This document shows, in pieces, positions 48,686 through 56,876 of a stretch of DNA of 64,000 bases. The notes beneath the pieces are model-generated. The model saw nothing but the letters and a program-made list of their open reading frames with translations. It did not search any database and had not been told where the DNA came from. Positions within the stretch are counted from its first letter, which is position 1. The number at the start of each line of letters is the position of its first letter. Origin of the DNA: Gemmiger formicilis (GTDB lineage Bacteria > Bacillota > Clostridia > Oscillospirales > Ruminococcaceae); NCBI RefSeq assembly GCF_016900095.1, contig NZ_JACJJP010000017.1, positions 1 to 64,000 on the forward strand. Direction: 5' to 3'. The translations under genes were made by a program, and so were the position numbers.

Positions 48686-51222
48686 GTCTGAACGAACGGC
48701 TTTTCATCGTTGTGCCGCTTCTTTCTCTGCTGTGCAACCTGTTTTTGTTCCTCACAGCCCTGAGCACCAAGAAAGACCGCCTGGTGTACGCCTTCATCGC
48801 CCTGCTGGGCGCCTTTACCATGTGGTCCGGCGGGTCGCTGTTCATGCGGCTGCAGCTGGCCCCGGGGTACCCGTTCTGGTACATGGTGTCCATCACCGGC
48901 ATCTTCCTGGTGCCCTTCCTCATCTACAACTTCATCTACCGGTTTACCGACACCAAAGCCCCCTTCTCCCATGTGGTACAGGGGCTTATCTGGCTGGTGA
49001 TCCTGCTGCTCAACGCGGGCAACGTGTTCATCACCAACCCCCACATGGTCAACGTGGGGCACGAAACCCGGTTTGAATACGGCACCTCTCCCCTGGTGAT
49101 CATTCCTATCCTCATGGCGGTGTACACCCTGCTGGCGGCCTGGCGGCTGGCTTACAAGAGCTGCCGGGACGGCCGGTCCGATCTGGCCCAGTTCCGCCCC
49201 ATGCTGGTGGGCGTGGCGGTCATGTTCGCCTGCACCGTCTCCGCCGTGCTGCCCCAGATGGTCTCTCTGCCGGTGGACACCTTCTCCTGCATGGTCAACG
49301 CCTGCTGCCTGTACTACATGCTGTACCGGCGCCGGCTGGTGCCCCTGCGCAGCTTTGCCTCCAACGGGCCGGTGTTTGCCATCGCCCTGATCTGCGCCAG
49401 CGTGCTGCTGGTCAGCGGCTACCGCGCCGCCGATGCCTTCTATGCCCGGTATTTCAGCCAGTTCATGGCCTACAAGACCATCGTCTTTTCGGTGGCGGTA
49501 TCGGTGCTCACGGTGCTGCTGTTCTGCCTTGTCCGGCGGCTGATGACCGCCATCCTGCTGAAGGGCGCCGAGCAGCAGAGCGAGGAGCTGCGCCGGTTCA
49601 GCACCGACGTGAACAAGACCCTGAGCCTGGACGCCCTGCTGCAGCTCTACCGGGATTACCTGCAGCACTCCATGCCCGGCTATACCGCCCGGGTGTTTGT
49701 GCTGGACAGCCGCACCGGCTGCTATGACATGTGCGACGCCACCGAAATGTCGGTGGCCTGCCGGGACAGCTTTGCCGCCGATGACCCCCTGATGGCCTGG
49801 CTGAAGACCCGGGGATGCTGTTCCCAGTATGTGGAATTCACCCGGTCCCGGCATTTCCGTGCCCTGTGGCAGAAGGAAAAGGACCGGCTGGAACAGATGC
49901 GGGTGGAACTGATGCTGCCCATCATGAGCGGGGAGGATATGACCGCCGTGACCCTGTTTTCCCGCCAGGACGACGCCCCCCGCCGGGCCCTGTCCCAGGA
50001 GCGGATGGGCATGCTGGATTCGGTGGCGGCGGTGCTGGCCATTGCGCTGAACAACGCTTCGCTGTACGAAGCCCTGCGCAAAAAGGCCCAGTTTGACCCC
50101 CTGACCGGGCTGTACAACCGCAGCTATTTCCAGGAAGTGCTGCAAAAGGACTTCGCCTTGGCCCGGCAGGCCCAGCTGTCGGTGCTGATCATCAGCTTTG
50201 ACGATTTCCGTCTGTACAACGAACTGTACGGCAGCGCCGAGGGCGACCGTATCCTGAAACGGTTTGCGGACGCGTTGCGGGTGCTGGTGGCCAGCCGGGG
50301 CACGGTGGCCCGGTACAGCGGCAAGGAATTCATTGTCAGCTTCCCCTTCTGCGCCCCCGATGTGGCCACCGACTGTGCCGAGCAGGCCCGCCGCTGGCTG
50401 GAACGGGAGGTGGTGGGCTCCGCCCAGCTGAACCGCCGGTTCCTGACCTTCTCCGCCGGTATCAGCAGCTATCCTTCCTGCGCCCGCAGCGTGGAGGAAC
50501 TGCTGACCTATGCGGGTATGGCCGTCTACTCGGCCAAGAACAGCGGCAAGAACCGCACCTGCCTGTACACCCCGGAACCGGAAGACAAGCGCATTGCCAA
50601 GAGCTACGCGTCCAAGCGGGCGCTGGCCGACAGCTGTTCTTCCACCATTTTCGCCCTCACCGCCGCCATCGACGCCAAGGACCACTACACCTTCAGCCAT
50701 TCCCAGCATGTGGCGGAGTATGCCGCCGCTCTGGCCCGGGCCGCCGGGCTGGACGCGGAACATGTGGAGATCATCCGCCAGGCCGGGCTGCTCCATGACA
50801 TCGGCAAGGTAGGCACCCCGGAAACCATCCTGACCAAGACCGGCCACCTGACCGACGAGGAATACGACATCATCAAACAGCATGTGGAATCCTCCACCTC
50901 CATGATCCGGTATCTGCCGTCCATGGACTATGTGATCCCCTCGGTGCTGGGCCACCACGAACGGTGGGACGGCAGCGGCTATCCCCGGGGCATTGCCGGG
51001 GAACAGATCCCCATCGGGGCACGGTGCCTGTGCCTGGCCGACTCCTTCGACGCCATGGTCTCCCGCCGCAGCTACAAGGATGCGCTCAGCGTGGAGCGGG
51101 CCTTGCAGGAGATCGAGGCAAACCTGGGTTCGCAGTTCGACCCCCGTCTGGGCAAGCTGTTCATTGACCTGGTGCGCAGCGGTAAGATGCGGGTCTATTC
51201 CGACCCGGTGCCCGAAACCTGA
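48682..51222 (+). CDS. 7TM sensor with degenerate GGDEF and HD-GYP domain
   Basis: An 846-residue signalling protein. Seven or eight N-terminal membrane helices (1-about 290) precede a GAF-like region (about 300-460), a GGDEF-like domain and an HD-GYP domain. The GGDEF signature is SGKEF (546-550), so diguanylate cyclase activity is unlikely. The phosphodiesterase domain is intact: His705-Asp706 in HDIGKVGTPE and HHERWDGSGYP (758-768). It should hydrolyse cyclic di-GMP (or a related dinucleotide) in response to a membrane signal. It starts at GTG, overlapping the GH3 stop. No flagellar or other c-di-GMP genes are in the window. Confidence 0.9.
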   Translation: MSLNERLFIVVPLLSLLCNLFLFLTALSTKKDRLVYAFIALLGAFTMWSGGSLFMRLQLAPGYPFWYMVSITGIFLVPFLIYNFIYRFTDTKAPFSHVVQGLIWLVILLLNAGNVFITNPHMVNVGHETRFEYGTSPLVIIPILMAVYTLLAAWRLAYKSCRDGRSDLAQFRPMLVGVAVMFACTVSAVLPQMVSLPVDTFSCMVNACCLYYMLYRRRLVPLRSFASNGPVFAIALICASVLLVSGYRAADAFYARYFSQFMAYKTIVFSVAVSVLTVLLFCLVRRLMTAILLKGAEQQSEELRRFSTDVNKTLSLDALLQLYRDYLQHSMPGYTARVFVLDSRTGCYDMCDATEMSVACRDSFAADDPLMAWLKTRGCCSQYVEFTRSRHFRALWQKEKDRLEQMRVELMLPIMSGEDMTAVTLFSRQDDAPRRALSQERMGMLDSVAAVLAIALNNASLYEALRKKAQFDPLTGLYNRSYFQEVLQKDFALARQAQLSVLIISFDDFRLYNELYGSAEGDRILKRFADALRVLVASRGTVARYSGKEFIVSFPFCAPDVATDCAEQARRWLEREVVGSAQLNRRFLTFSAGISSYPSCARSVEELLTYAGMAVYSAKNSGKNRTCLYTPEPEDKRIAKSYASKRALADSCSSTIFALTAAIDAKDHYTFSHSQHVAEYAAALARAAGLDAEHVEIIRQAGLLHDIGKVGTPETILTKTGHLTDEEYDIIKQHVESSTSMIRYLPSMDYVIPSVLGHHERWDGSGYPRGIAGEQIPIGARCLCLADSFDAMVSRRSYKDALSVERALQEIEANLGSQFDPRLGKLFIDLVRSGKMRVYSDPVPET

Positions 51223-51234
51223 ATTCCATAAAAC

Positions 51235-51279
51235 AAAACCGGCGCTCCCGCTTGTACACGGGAACGCCGGTTTTGCTTT
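51235..51279. terminator. bidirectional terminator
   Basis: A long stem AAAACCGGCG-C-TCCCG / CGGGA-A-CGCCGGTTTT with an 8 nt loop lies between convergent genes. Confidence 0.85.
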
Positions 51280-51334
51280 GGGGCAAAAGAAAAGCCCCTC
51301 CGCCGCGGGGGGACGGAAGGGCAAGGGGAAAGGT

Positions 51335-51919
51335 TCAGTGGTTCTTTTCGGTGCAGCTGTGGCTGTGGGCATGGTTGAACCGACGCAGGCCGGTGCGGTC
51401 CAATGCCACCATGAAGGCGGGGATGAACACCAGCTGCAGGATGATGCCGGGAACGGCGTTGGTGAAGGCCCCGGCCAGGAAGGCGGCCCAGGTGAACCCG
51501 GAACCTGTCAGGCCCAGCAGGACCACTTCCACCAGACCCCAGACCAGACGGCCGCCCAGCATGGCACCGATCAGGCAGACATACAGGGCCTTGAGGCACT
51601 TCCAGCGGGAATGGGCGTACAGCCAGCCGGCCAGGATGCCGTAGGCGGCCAGCTCAAAGGCCATGGCCACACCGGTGGGATAGATGGGCGGCATCCCGAA
51701 GAGCAGATAGCGCAGCAGGGGCAGCACAAAGCCCACCAGACCGCCGTACTGCCAGCCGCAGATCAGGCCGCACAGCAGCACGGGCAGGTGCATGGGCAGC
51801 AGCATGCTGCCGATCTGCGGAATCTGCCCGGTCAGGAAGGGCAGCACCAGGCCGATGGCCATGAACATGGCGGACAGGGCCAGATTCTGCACCCGCGGAT
51901 TCAGAGTGTTCTTTTGCAT
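51335..51919 (-). CDS. ECF transporter S component
   Basis: A 194-residue membrane protein with about six helices. The pattern LPMHLPVLLCGLICGW, GFVLPLLRYLLFGMPP and AMAFELAAYGILAG is typical of the substrate-binding S subunit of energy-coupling factor vitamin transporters. The shared EcfAA'T module is not in the window, as usual for group II systems. A His-rich C-terminus (HAHSHSC) could bind metal. The vitamin or metal transported is unknown and I see no riboswitch upstream. AAAAGGAG precedes the ATG. Confidence 0.85.
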   Translation of the reverse strand: MQKNTLNPRVQNLALSAMFMAIGLVLPFLTGQIPQIGSMLLPMHLPVLLCGLICGWQYGGLVGFVLPLLRYLLFGMPPIYPTGVAMAFELAAYGILAGWLYAHSRWKCLKALYVCLIGAMLGGRLVWGLVEVVLLGLTGSGFTWAAFLAGAFTNAVPGIILQLVFIPAFMVALDRTGLRRFNHAHSHSCTEKNH

Positions 51920-51981
51920 TACCAGAAATCTCCTTTTCGCAAAGCGTGTGCGGCCGGGGTAAGGCCGGCCGTACTGGTATT

Positions 51982-52011
51982 ATGATACCATATCCTTCCA
52001 ACGCCCTGCAA
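51982..52011 (-). promoter_or_regulatory. promoter of the ECF S component
   Basis: TTGCAG (52006-52011) and TATCAT (51982-51987) on the minus strand are 18 bp apart. Confidence 0.55.
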
Positions 52012-52018
52012 TATCAAA

Positions 52019-52438
52019 TCAGTGTAACTTTTGGTACTCTTGCGGGTCCACCGGTTCACACCATTCGTTGGAGGTTTCCTCCCCCGGCACCTCGATGGCC
52101 AGGTGCTGGAAGGCACTGTCGGGGGCAGCGCCGTGCCAGTGCTTGACTTCCGGCGGAATGTTCACCACATCCCCGGGATGCAGTTCCCGGGCAGGTTTTC
52201 CCCATTCCTGGTAATAGCCCCGGCCGGCAGTGACCAGCAGAATCTGCCCGCCGCCGCTCTTGGCGTGGTGGATATGCCAGTGGTTGCGGCAGCCTGGCTC
52301 AAAGCTCACGTTGGCAATGCCCACCTGGGTGGAAGACAGTCCCTGCAGCCAGCTCTGGCCGTCAAAATACTGGGCGTAGGCGTCGTTGGGTTCGCCCACG
52401 GGGAAGATGCTCTGCTGTTTCAGTTCGTTCCAATCCAT
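52019..52438 (-). CDS. cupin-domain protein
   Basis: A 139-residue single-domain cupin. Metal-binding residues appear in NHWHIHHAKSGGGQILLV (motif 1) and HPGDVVNIPPEVKHWHG (motif 2), with the intermotif length normal for the family. It resembles the cupin found beside carboxymuconolactone decarboxylase-like genes; the substrate is unknown. AGGAGGG precedes the ATG. A LysR regulator is divergently encoded 134 bp away and may control it. Confidence 0.88.
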   Translation of the reverse strand: MDWNELKQQSIFPVGEPNDAYAQYFDGQSWLQGLSSTQVGIANVSFEPGCRNHWHIHHAKSGGGQILLVTAGRGYYQEWGKPARELHPGDVVNIPPEVKHWHGAAPDSAFQHLAIEVPGEETSNEWCEPVDPQEYQKLH

Positions 52439-52505
52439 CGTATGACCCTCCTGTGTTTGGGGCCGGGAAAGCGGCCGTTTTTCTTTTATTGTACCCCTTC
52501 CGCCC

Positions 52506-52534
52506 TTGACAGGGAAGTGCCGGTTTTGTACCAT
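52506..52534 (+). promoter_or_regulatory. promoter of the LysR gene next to the cupin
   Basis: TTGACA and TACCAT are separated by 17 bp. A minus-strand TACAAT (52488-52493) for the cupin lies just beside it. Confidence 0.65.
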
Positions 52535-52572
52535 AGCATTAACCAAAAGTTTCTACTGCAAGGAGGGGTTCC

Positions 52573-53463
52573 ATGTTCAACCCACAACTGACCGCCTTTG
52601 TCCGGGTGGCGGACCTGGGCAGCTTCAACAAGGCGGCAGAAAGCCTGTTCATCTCCCCCACCGCCGTGATGAAGCAGGTCAACGCCCTGGAAAAGCATCT
52701 GGACCTGACCTTGTTGGTGCGCGGGCGCCGGGGGGTGTCCCTGACCCCCGAAGGCCGGGTCATCTACCGGTATGCCCGGCAGATGTTTGAGCAGTCGGCC
52801 AAAGCCGTCCAGGAGGCCCGGGCGGCGGCGGATTTTGCGGCCACCACCTTCTGTGTGGGCACCTCCATCCTCAATCCCTGCAAGCCCTTCATGGATTTGT
52901 GGGACAGGCTGGCGGGGCAGTTTCCCGGCTACCGGCTGCACATTGTCCCCTTTGAGGATGACCACGAAGGCATCCTCGGCGAGATCGGCGCATTGGGGGT
53001 GAAATTCGACTTTCTCATCGGTGCCTGCGATTCCCGCCAGTGGCTGGACCACTGCCGGTTTCTGCCCCTGGGAGAGTACCACCATTGTGTGGCGGTGCCC
53101 CGGGACCATCCCCTGGCCGGACGGCAGCGGCTGACCCTGCAGGATCTGTACGGCCAGACCCTGATGATGGTCAAGCGGGGGGATTCCCCCTCGGTGGACC
53201 GGGTACGGGCGGAGGTGGAGCGCCACCCCGCCATCCGCATCGAGGACACGCCCCAGTTCTACGACCTGGAGGTGTTCAACCGCTGTGCCCAGACCCGCCA
53301 ACCCCTGCTGACCCTGGATTGCTGGACGGAAGTACACCCTTCTCTGGTGACGCTGCCGGTGGACTGGGATTTCCACATTCCCTACGGGCTGATGTACCAG
53401 AAAGACCCCATCCCCGACGTAGCCCGGTTTGTGGAGCTGGCCCAGGCGCTGGTCCGACCGTAA
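52573..53463 (+). CDS. LysR-family transcriptional regulator
   Basis: A 296-residue LysR-type regulator. The helix-turn-helix region FVRVADLGSFNKAAESLF and ISPTAVMKQVNALEKHL is clear at residues 7-45, followed by a periplasmic-binding-like effector domain. AAGGAGG precedes the ATG. It is divergent from the cupin gene and convergent with a nitroreductase gene. The cupin is its most likely target. Confidence 0.92.
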   Translation: MFNPQLTAFVRVADLGSFNKAAESLFISPTAVMKQVNALEKHLDLTLLVRGRRGVSLTPEGRVIYRYARQMFEQSAKAVQEARAAADFAATTFCVGTSILNPCKPFMDLWDRLAGQFPGYRLHIVPFEDDHEGILGEIGALGVKFDFLIGACDSRQWLDHCRFLPLGEYHHCVAVPRDHPLAGRQRLTLQDLYGQTLMMVKRGDSPSVDRVRAEVERHPAIRIEDTPQFYDLEVFNRCAQTRQPLLTLDCWTEVHPSLVTLPVDWDFHIPYGLMYQKDPIPDVARFVELAQALVRP

Positions 53464-53475
53464 CGGGCCGACAAA

Positions 53476-53509
53476 AACAGGAGCCGTCCCGGCCGGGACG
53501 GCTCCTGTT
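53476..53509 (-). terminator. terminator of the DUF362/nitroreductase operon
   Basis: A perfect 34 bp palindrome without spacer (AACAGGAGCCGTCCCGG and its complement). On the minus strand a T run follows; on the plus strand the tail is poor, so it mainly serves the nitroreductase gene. Confidence 0.75.
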
Positions 53510-53520
53510 GCTGTAGGGGG

Positions 53521-54267
53521 TTATTCCACCCCGAAGGGGAAATCCTTCAGATAGACGGCCGCGCTGCGGCTCATCTCCCTGCTGAAATCGCTGTTGTACT
53601 TGAAGGCACAGAAGGGCGGAATCTTGGCGTCGAAGTCGTACTCGCCCCCGGCCCGGGCGGCAAAGTCCGCCCGCAGCTCCTCCTCGGTGCGGTCGCGGTA
53701 AACGTTCTCGCAGACGACGGCTTCGGCGGGGAAACGGGTGGGCTTTTTCCGGTCTTTCTGCTGCTGGGTTGGACGGCCGAAGATCAGCATGGCCGCCGGC
53801 ACCACCTGGGGCGGCAGATGCAAAGCGGCGCGCACCGCCTCGCAGTTTTCCAGCACGTCCCCGATATAGCAGCTGCCGATGCCCAGGCTTTCGGCGGCGG
53901 TCACGGCGTTCTGGGCCGCGATGCAGCTGTCTGCCACGGCCAGCAGCAGGTCCCCGGGACCGGGGTCCCGGATCTCCACCCCCGCTGCCCGGTAGGCCCG
54001 GGGCCAGCGGCGGCAGTCGGCCAGAAACACCAGGCACAGAGGCGCCTGGGCGATCATGGGCTGGTGGTCGCACAAATCGGCCATGGTCCGGCGCAGCTCA
54101 GGGTCGGTGATGTCCAGAATGGTATACAGCTGCTGGTTGCCGGCGGTGGGTGCCTGGAAGGCCGCTTCCAGAATGGCGGCCCGCTCCTCGGCGGTGACGG
54201 GTTCTTCGGTAAACACCCGCACGGATTTGCGGGCGCTCAGCTGCCGCAGGGTCTCGTTGTCCACCAT
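53521..54267 (-). CDS. nitroreductase-family FMN protein
   Basis: A 248-residue nitroreductase-like flavoprotein. RKSVRVFTEEPVTAEE with the FMN-binding arginines, QAPTAGNQQLYTI and ESLGIGSCYIGDVLEN are family features. AAGGTGTG precedes the ATG. It lies 4 bp after the DUF362 ferredoxin gene, so the two are co-transcribed; the ferredoxin-like protein might supply electrons. The substrate is unknown. Confidence 0.9.
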   Translation of the reverse strand: MVDNETLRQLSARKSVRVFTEEPVTAEERAAILEAAFQAPTAGNQQLYTILDITDPELRRTMADLCDHQPMIAQAPLCLVFLADCRRWPRAYRAAGVEIRDPGPGDLLLAVADSCIAAQNAVTAAESLGIGSCYIGDVLENCEAVRAALHLPPQVVPAAMLIFGRPTQQQKDRKKPTRFPAEAVVCENVYRDRTEEELRADFAARAGGEYDFDAKIPPFCAFKYNSDFSREMSRSAAVYLKDFPFGVE

Positions 54268-54271
54268 CCGA

Positions 54272-55393
54272 TCACACCTTCTTCAGCACGTAGTCCTGGG
54301 TGCCCAGGCCGATCTTCTCGGCATGGTCCAGGCATTCCTTCCAGGTAGCGGCGGGGGTCACATCGATGAAGTTGTCCCCGCAGCAGCTGAAGTTCTTGTC
54401 CGCCCGGTGCTCGCCCAGCAGGCTGTCGGGCAGGGGCTCGGCGGCCTGCACGGCGTCGGCGCAGGCGCGGTCCAGGGCCACCGGGTCAAAGCTGGCAAAC
54501 ATGCCGATGTCCGGCACGATGGGGGCGTCGTTCTCCCCGTGGCAGTCGCAGAAGGGGGACACGTCCATCACCAGGCTGATGTGGAAGTTGGGACGGCCGT
54601 GGCAGACCGCCATGGCGTACTCGGCCATCTTGCAGTCCAGCAGGGCGTTGGCGTTGTCGTCGGGGGCGTAGATGGCGTCAAAGTTGCACCGGCCGATGCA
54701 CCGGCCGCAGCCCTTGCACAGATCCTGGTCGATGACCGCCTTGCCGGTGTCGTAGCTGATGGCGTCGGAGCCGCACTCCTTGGCGCACTGCTGGCAGTTG
54801 CGGCAAAGACCTTCCTGCACCACCGGCTTGCCGGCCTTGTGCTGTTCCATCTTGCCGGCGCGGGAGCCGCAGCCCATGCCCAGGTTCTTCAGCGCGCCGC
54901 CGAAGCCGGTGGACTCGTGGCCCTTGAAGTGGTTCAGGGAGATGACAATGTCCGCGTCCATGATGGCCCGGCCGATCTTGGCGGTGGGGCAGTACTCGGC
55001 GTTGGGCACCGGCACTTCGATGTCATCGGTGCCGCGCAGGCCGTCCGCAATGATGACCTGGCAGCCGGTAGTCATGGGCCAGAAGCCGTTTTCCTGGGCG
55101 GCGCCCAGGTGTTCCAGGGCGTTCTTGCGGCGGCCCGGATACAGGGTATTGCAGTCGGTCAGGAAGGGCAGGCCGCCCTGGGCCTTGACCACGTCCGCCA
55201 CCGTCTTGGCCCAGTTGGGGCGCAGGAAAGCCAGGTTGCCCGGCTCGCCGAAGTGAATCTTGATGGCCACGAACTTGCCGTCCATGTCGATCTGGCCGAT
55301 GCCGGCGGCCTTGATGAGCCGTTCCAGCTTTTCCTGCAGACTGGTGCCGGGATGTACCCGGAAGTCGGTATAATACACGGTTGCTTTTTCCAT
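54272..55393 (-). CDS. DUF362 protein with two [4Fe-4S] ferredoxin motifs
   Basis: A 373-residue protein. A DUF362 domain (about 1-180, with KIHFGEPGN, DCNTLYPGRR and LNHFKGH) is joined to a bacterial ferredoxin-type insert with CRNCQQCAKEC and CKGCGRCIGRC, each giving a [4Fe-4S] cluster. Function in this family is unknown; an electron-transfer role is likely. MEKATVYYTD is the family-typical start with AAAGG upstream; an earlier in-frame Met would run into the promoter. It is the first gene of a two-gene operon with nitroreductase. Confidence 0.88.
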   Translation of the reverse strand: MEKATVYYTDFRVHPGTSLQEKLERLIKAAGIGQIDMDGKFVAIKIHFGEPGNLAFLRPNWAKTVADVVKAQGGLPFLTDCNTLYPGRRKNALEHLGAAQENGFWPMTTGCQVIIADGLRGTDDIEVPVPNAEYCPTAKIGRAIMDADIVISLNHFKGHESTGFGGALKNLGMGCGSRAGKMEQHKAGKPVVQEGLCRNCQQCAKECGSDAISYDTGKAVIDQDLCKGCGRCIGRCNFDAIYAPDDNANALLDCKMAEYAMAVCHGRPNFHISLVMDVSPFCDCHGENDAPIVPDIGMFASFDPVALDRACADAVQAAEPLPDSLLGEHRADKNFSCCGDNFIDVTPAATWKECLDHAEKIGLGTQDYVLKKV

Positions 55394-55450
55394 AATAGAC
55401 ACAGCCTTTCCCAATAAAGCTTCCGAATCAGGGAAATCTTTCCCACCCAT

Positions 55451-55479
55451 ATTATAAAACCGATGGTGCCGTTTTGCAA
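55451..55479 (-). promoter_or_regulatory. promoter of the DUF362/nitroreductase operon
   Basis: TTGCAA (55474-55479) and TATAAT (55451-55456) on the minus strand are 17 bp apart. Confidence 0.8.
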
Positions 55480-55505
55480 ATTCCTGGAATTTCACATTTT
55501 AACGC

Positions 55506-55534
55506 GTGACATGGTGCAAACCTTATGGTATACT
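55506..55534 (+). promoter_or_regulatory. promoter of the exported protein gene
   Basis: GTGACA and TATACT are separated by 17 bp, with TGG before the -10. It is the only plus-strand promoter seen before 55623. Confidence 0.7.
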
Positions 55535-55622
55535 AAAGAATACAATTTGATTACAAAAGCCGTGCACGGCGGGAGATTTCTTCCGCCGCGCTTACTTTGA
55601 GCCTTGGAGGTGCGTTTCCACG

Positions 55623-56810
55623 ATTTCTGCAACCAAACGTCTGCGCCGCTGGCTGGCCGGCGGCGCGGCCGCCTGTCTGCTGGCTTTCGGGCTGCCTGCG
55701 CAGGCCCATGCGGCCGATACCTTTGACGCCACCCTGGACCAGCTCAGCGAGCTGCAGTCCCTGGCCGAAACCTACACCCAGGAAAAGGGCAGCGGGGACG
55801 ATCCCCTCGTCCTGATGCTGGCCTACACCCGGATGGGATCCTACAACGATACGGTCTGGCAGCTCACCGCCGGGTCCAAGGACCCGGATTTCGAGACCTA
55901 TGTGCTGGACAAGAACAGCGACCTGGGCGATTTGATGGGCATGGGGGAACTTTCCCTGCCCAACGGCCAGACGGTGGACTTCGGGCATCTGCTGGCCTCC
56001 ATCAACCTGGTGTACCGGGGTTTGCCCATCACCGGCAGCTGGGGCGGCGACTGCATGGAGCTGGCCCAACAGTATGAGGGCCAGGCTTCGGACGCCGAAG
56101 GCTACCGCAGCCTGATGGAAGGCGCCCTGGGCGGCGACGATGCCACCAGCATGTTCGGTGCCAGCGACCTGCGCTCCGACCTGGATTCGGTGAACATCGG
56201 GTCCCAGCTCACCGCCGATTCCAACCTGGCCGACCTGATGCGCACTTACTATACCGACCTGGATGATTACAACCGCGCCTACCAGTTCGTGGCCCTGAGC
56301 TTCGGCAACACCGACACCGGCAACACCGACCAGTTCCGGGAAACGGTGTACAACGCCCTGGTTTCGGACACCGGCATGCAGCTGCTGCTGTATATGAAAG
56401 GGATGTGGACCTCCGACGGCTGGACCCTGAAGAGTGAGTACGAACCCGCCCTGCGGGGTGCCGCCTACGCCTTTGCGGACAATCTTTCCGCCACCCTCAA
56501 CGGGGAGACGGTCAAGTCCGAGGGCAGCGGGCTGAAGGTCATGTCCGGCCAGTCGTTGTCCGATGCCCTCAACGCCCTGGGCGAAGGGGACGCCGCCAAC
56601 GCGGCCCTGGGTGCCCTGAGCAGCGCCGCCAGCACGGTGACCGATTCCGACGCGGTTTCCGGTGCGTTGGACGAGGCCACCGCCACCCTGAAATCCGGCT
56701 TTAATGCCCAGGTGTTCCAGCTGGTGCTGCTGGTGATTGCCGCCGCTGCCCTGTTCGGGGTGATCATCTTCCTGGCGCTTATGTCCCAGCAGGTACGGCG
56801 CCGCCGCTGA
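55623..56810 (+). CDS. exported protein with C-terminal membrane anchor, apparent non-standard start
   Basis: About 396 codons. The first ATG in frame is at 55815, but the same frame is open back to 55551 and encodes a clear signal peptide just after TTGGAGG: SATKRLRRWLAGG, then AAACLLAFGLPAQAHA. No ATG, GTG or TTG lies in frame between the upstream stop and the signal peptide. ATT at 55623, 12 bp after GGAGG, or ACG at 55620 are the candidates. The mature part (about 35-365) is acidic, rich in Asp, Ser and Thr, and ends in a membrane helix (VFQLVLLVIAAAALFGVIIF) and RRRR. No known family was recognised. Confidence 0.7.
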   Translation: MSATKRLRRWLAGGAAACLLAFGLPAQAHAADTFDATLDQLSELQSLAETYTQEKGSGDDPLVLMLAYTRMGSYNDTVWQLTAGSKDPDFETYVLDKNSDLGDLMGMGELSLPNGQTVDFGHLLASINLVYRGLPITGSWGGDCMELAQQYEGQASDAEGYRSLMEGALGGDDATSMFGASDLRSDLDSVNIGSQLTADSNLADLMRTYYTDLDDYNRAYQFVALSFGNTDTGNTDQFRETVYNALVSDTGMQLLLYMKGMWTSDGWTLKSEYEPALRGAAYAFADNLSATLNGETVKSEGSGLKVMSGQSLSDALNALGEGDAANAALGALSSAASTVTDSDAVSGALDEATATLKSGFNAQVFQLVLLVIAAAALFGVIIFLALMSQQVRRRR

Positions 56811-56822
56811 GTTCTGCACATG

Positions 56823-56860
56823 AAAAAACCGCTCTGCCAAATTGGCAGGGCGGTTTTTGT
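56823..56860. terminator. bidirectional terminator
   Basis: AAAAACCGCTCTGCC / GGCAGGGCGGTTTTT (one G-T pair) with a 5 nt loop lies between convergent genes. Confidence 0.85.
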
Positions 56861-56876
56861 TTGCTTTATGGGGTTT

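Noticed and set aside
53476-53509. Perfect palindrome as a regulator binding site
   Set aside because: It lies between convergent gene ends and has a T run on the minus strand, which fits a terminator better.
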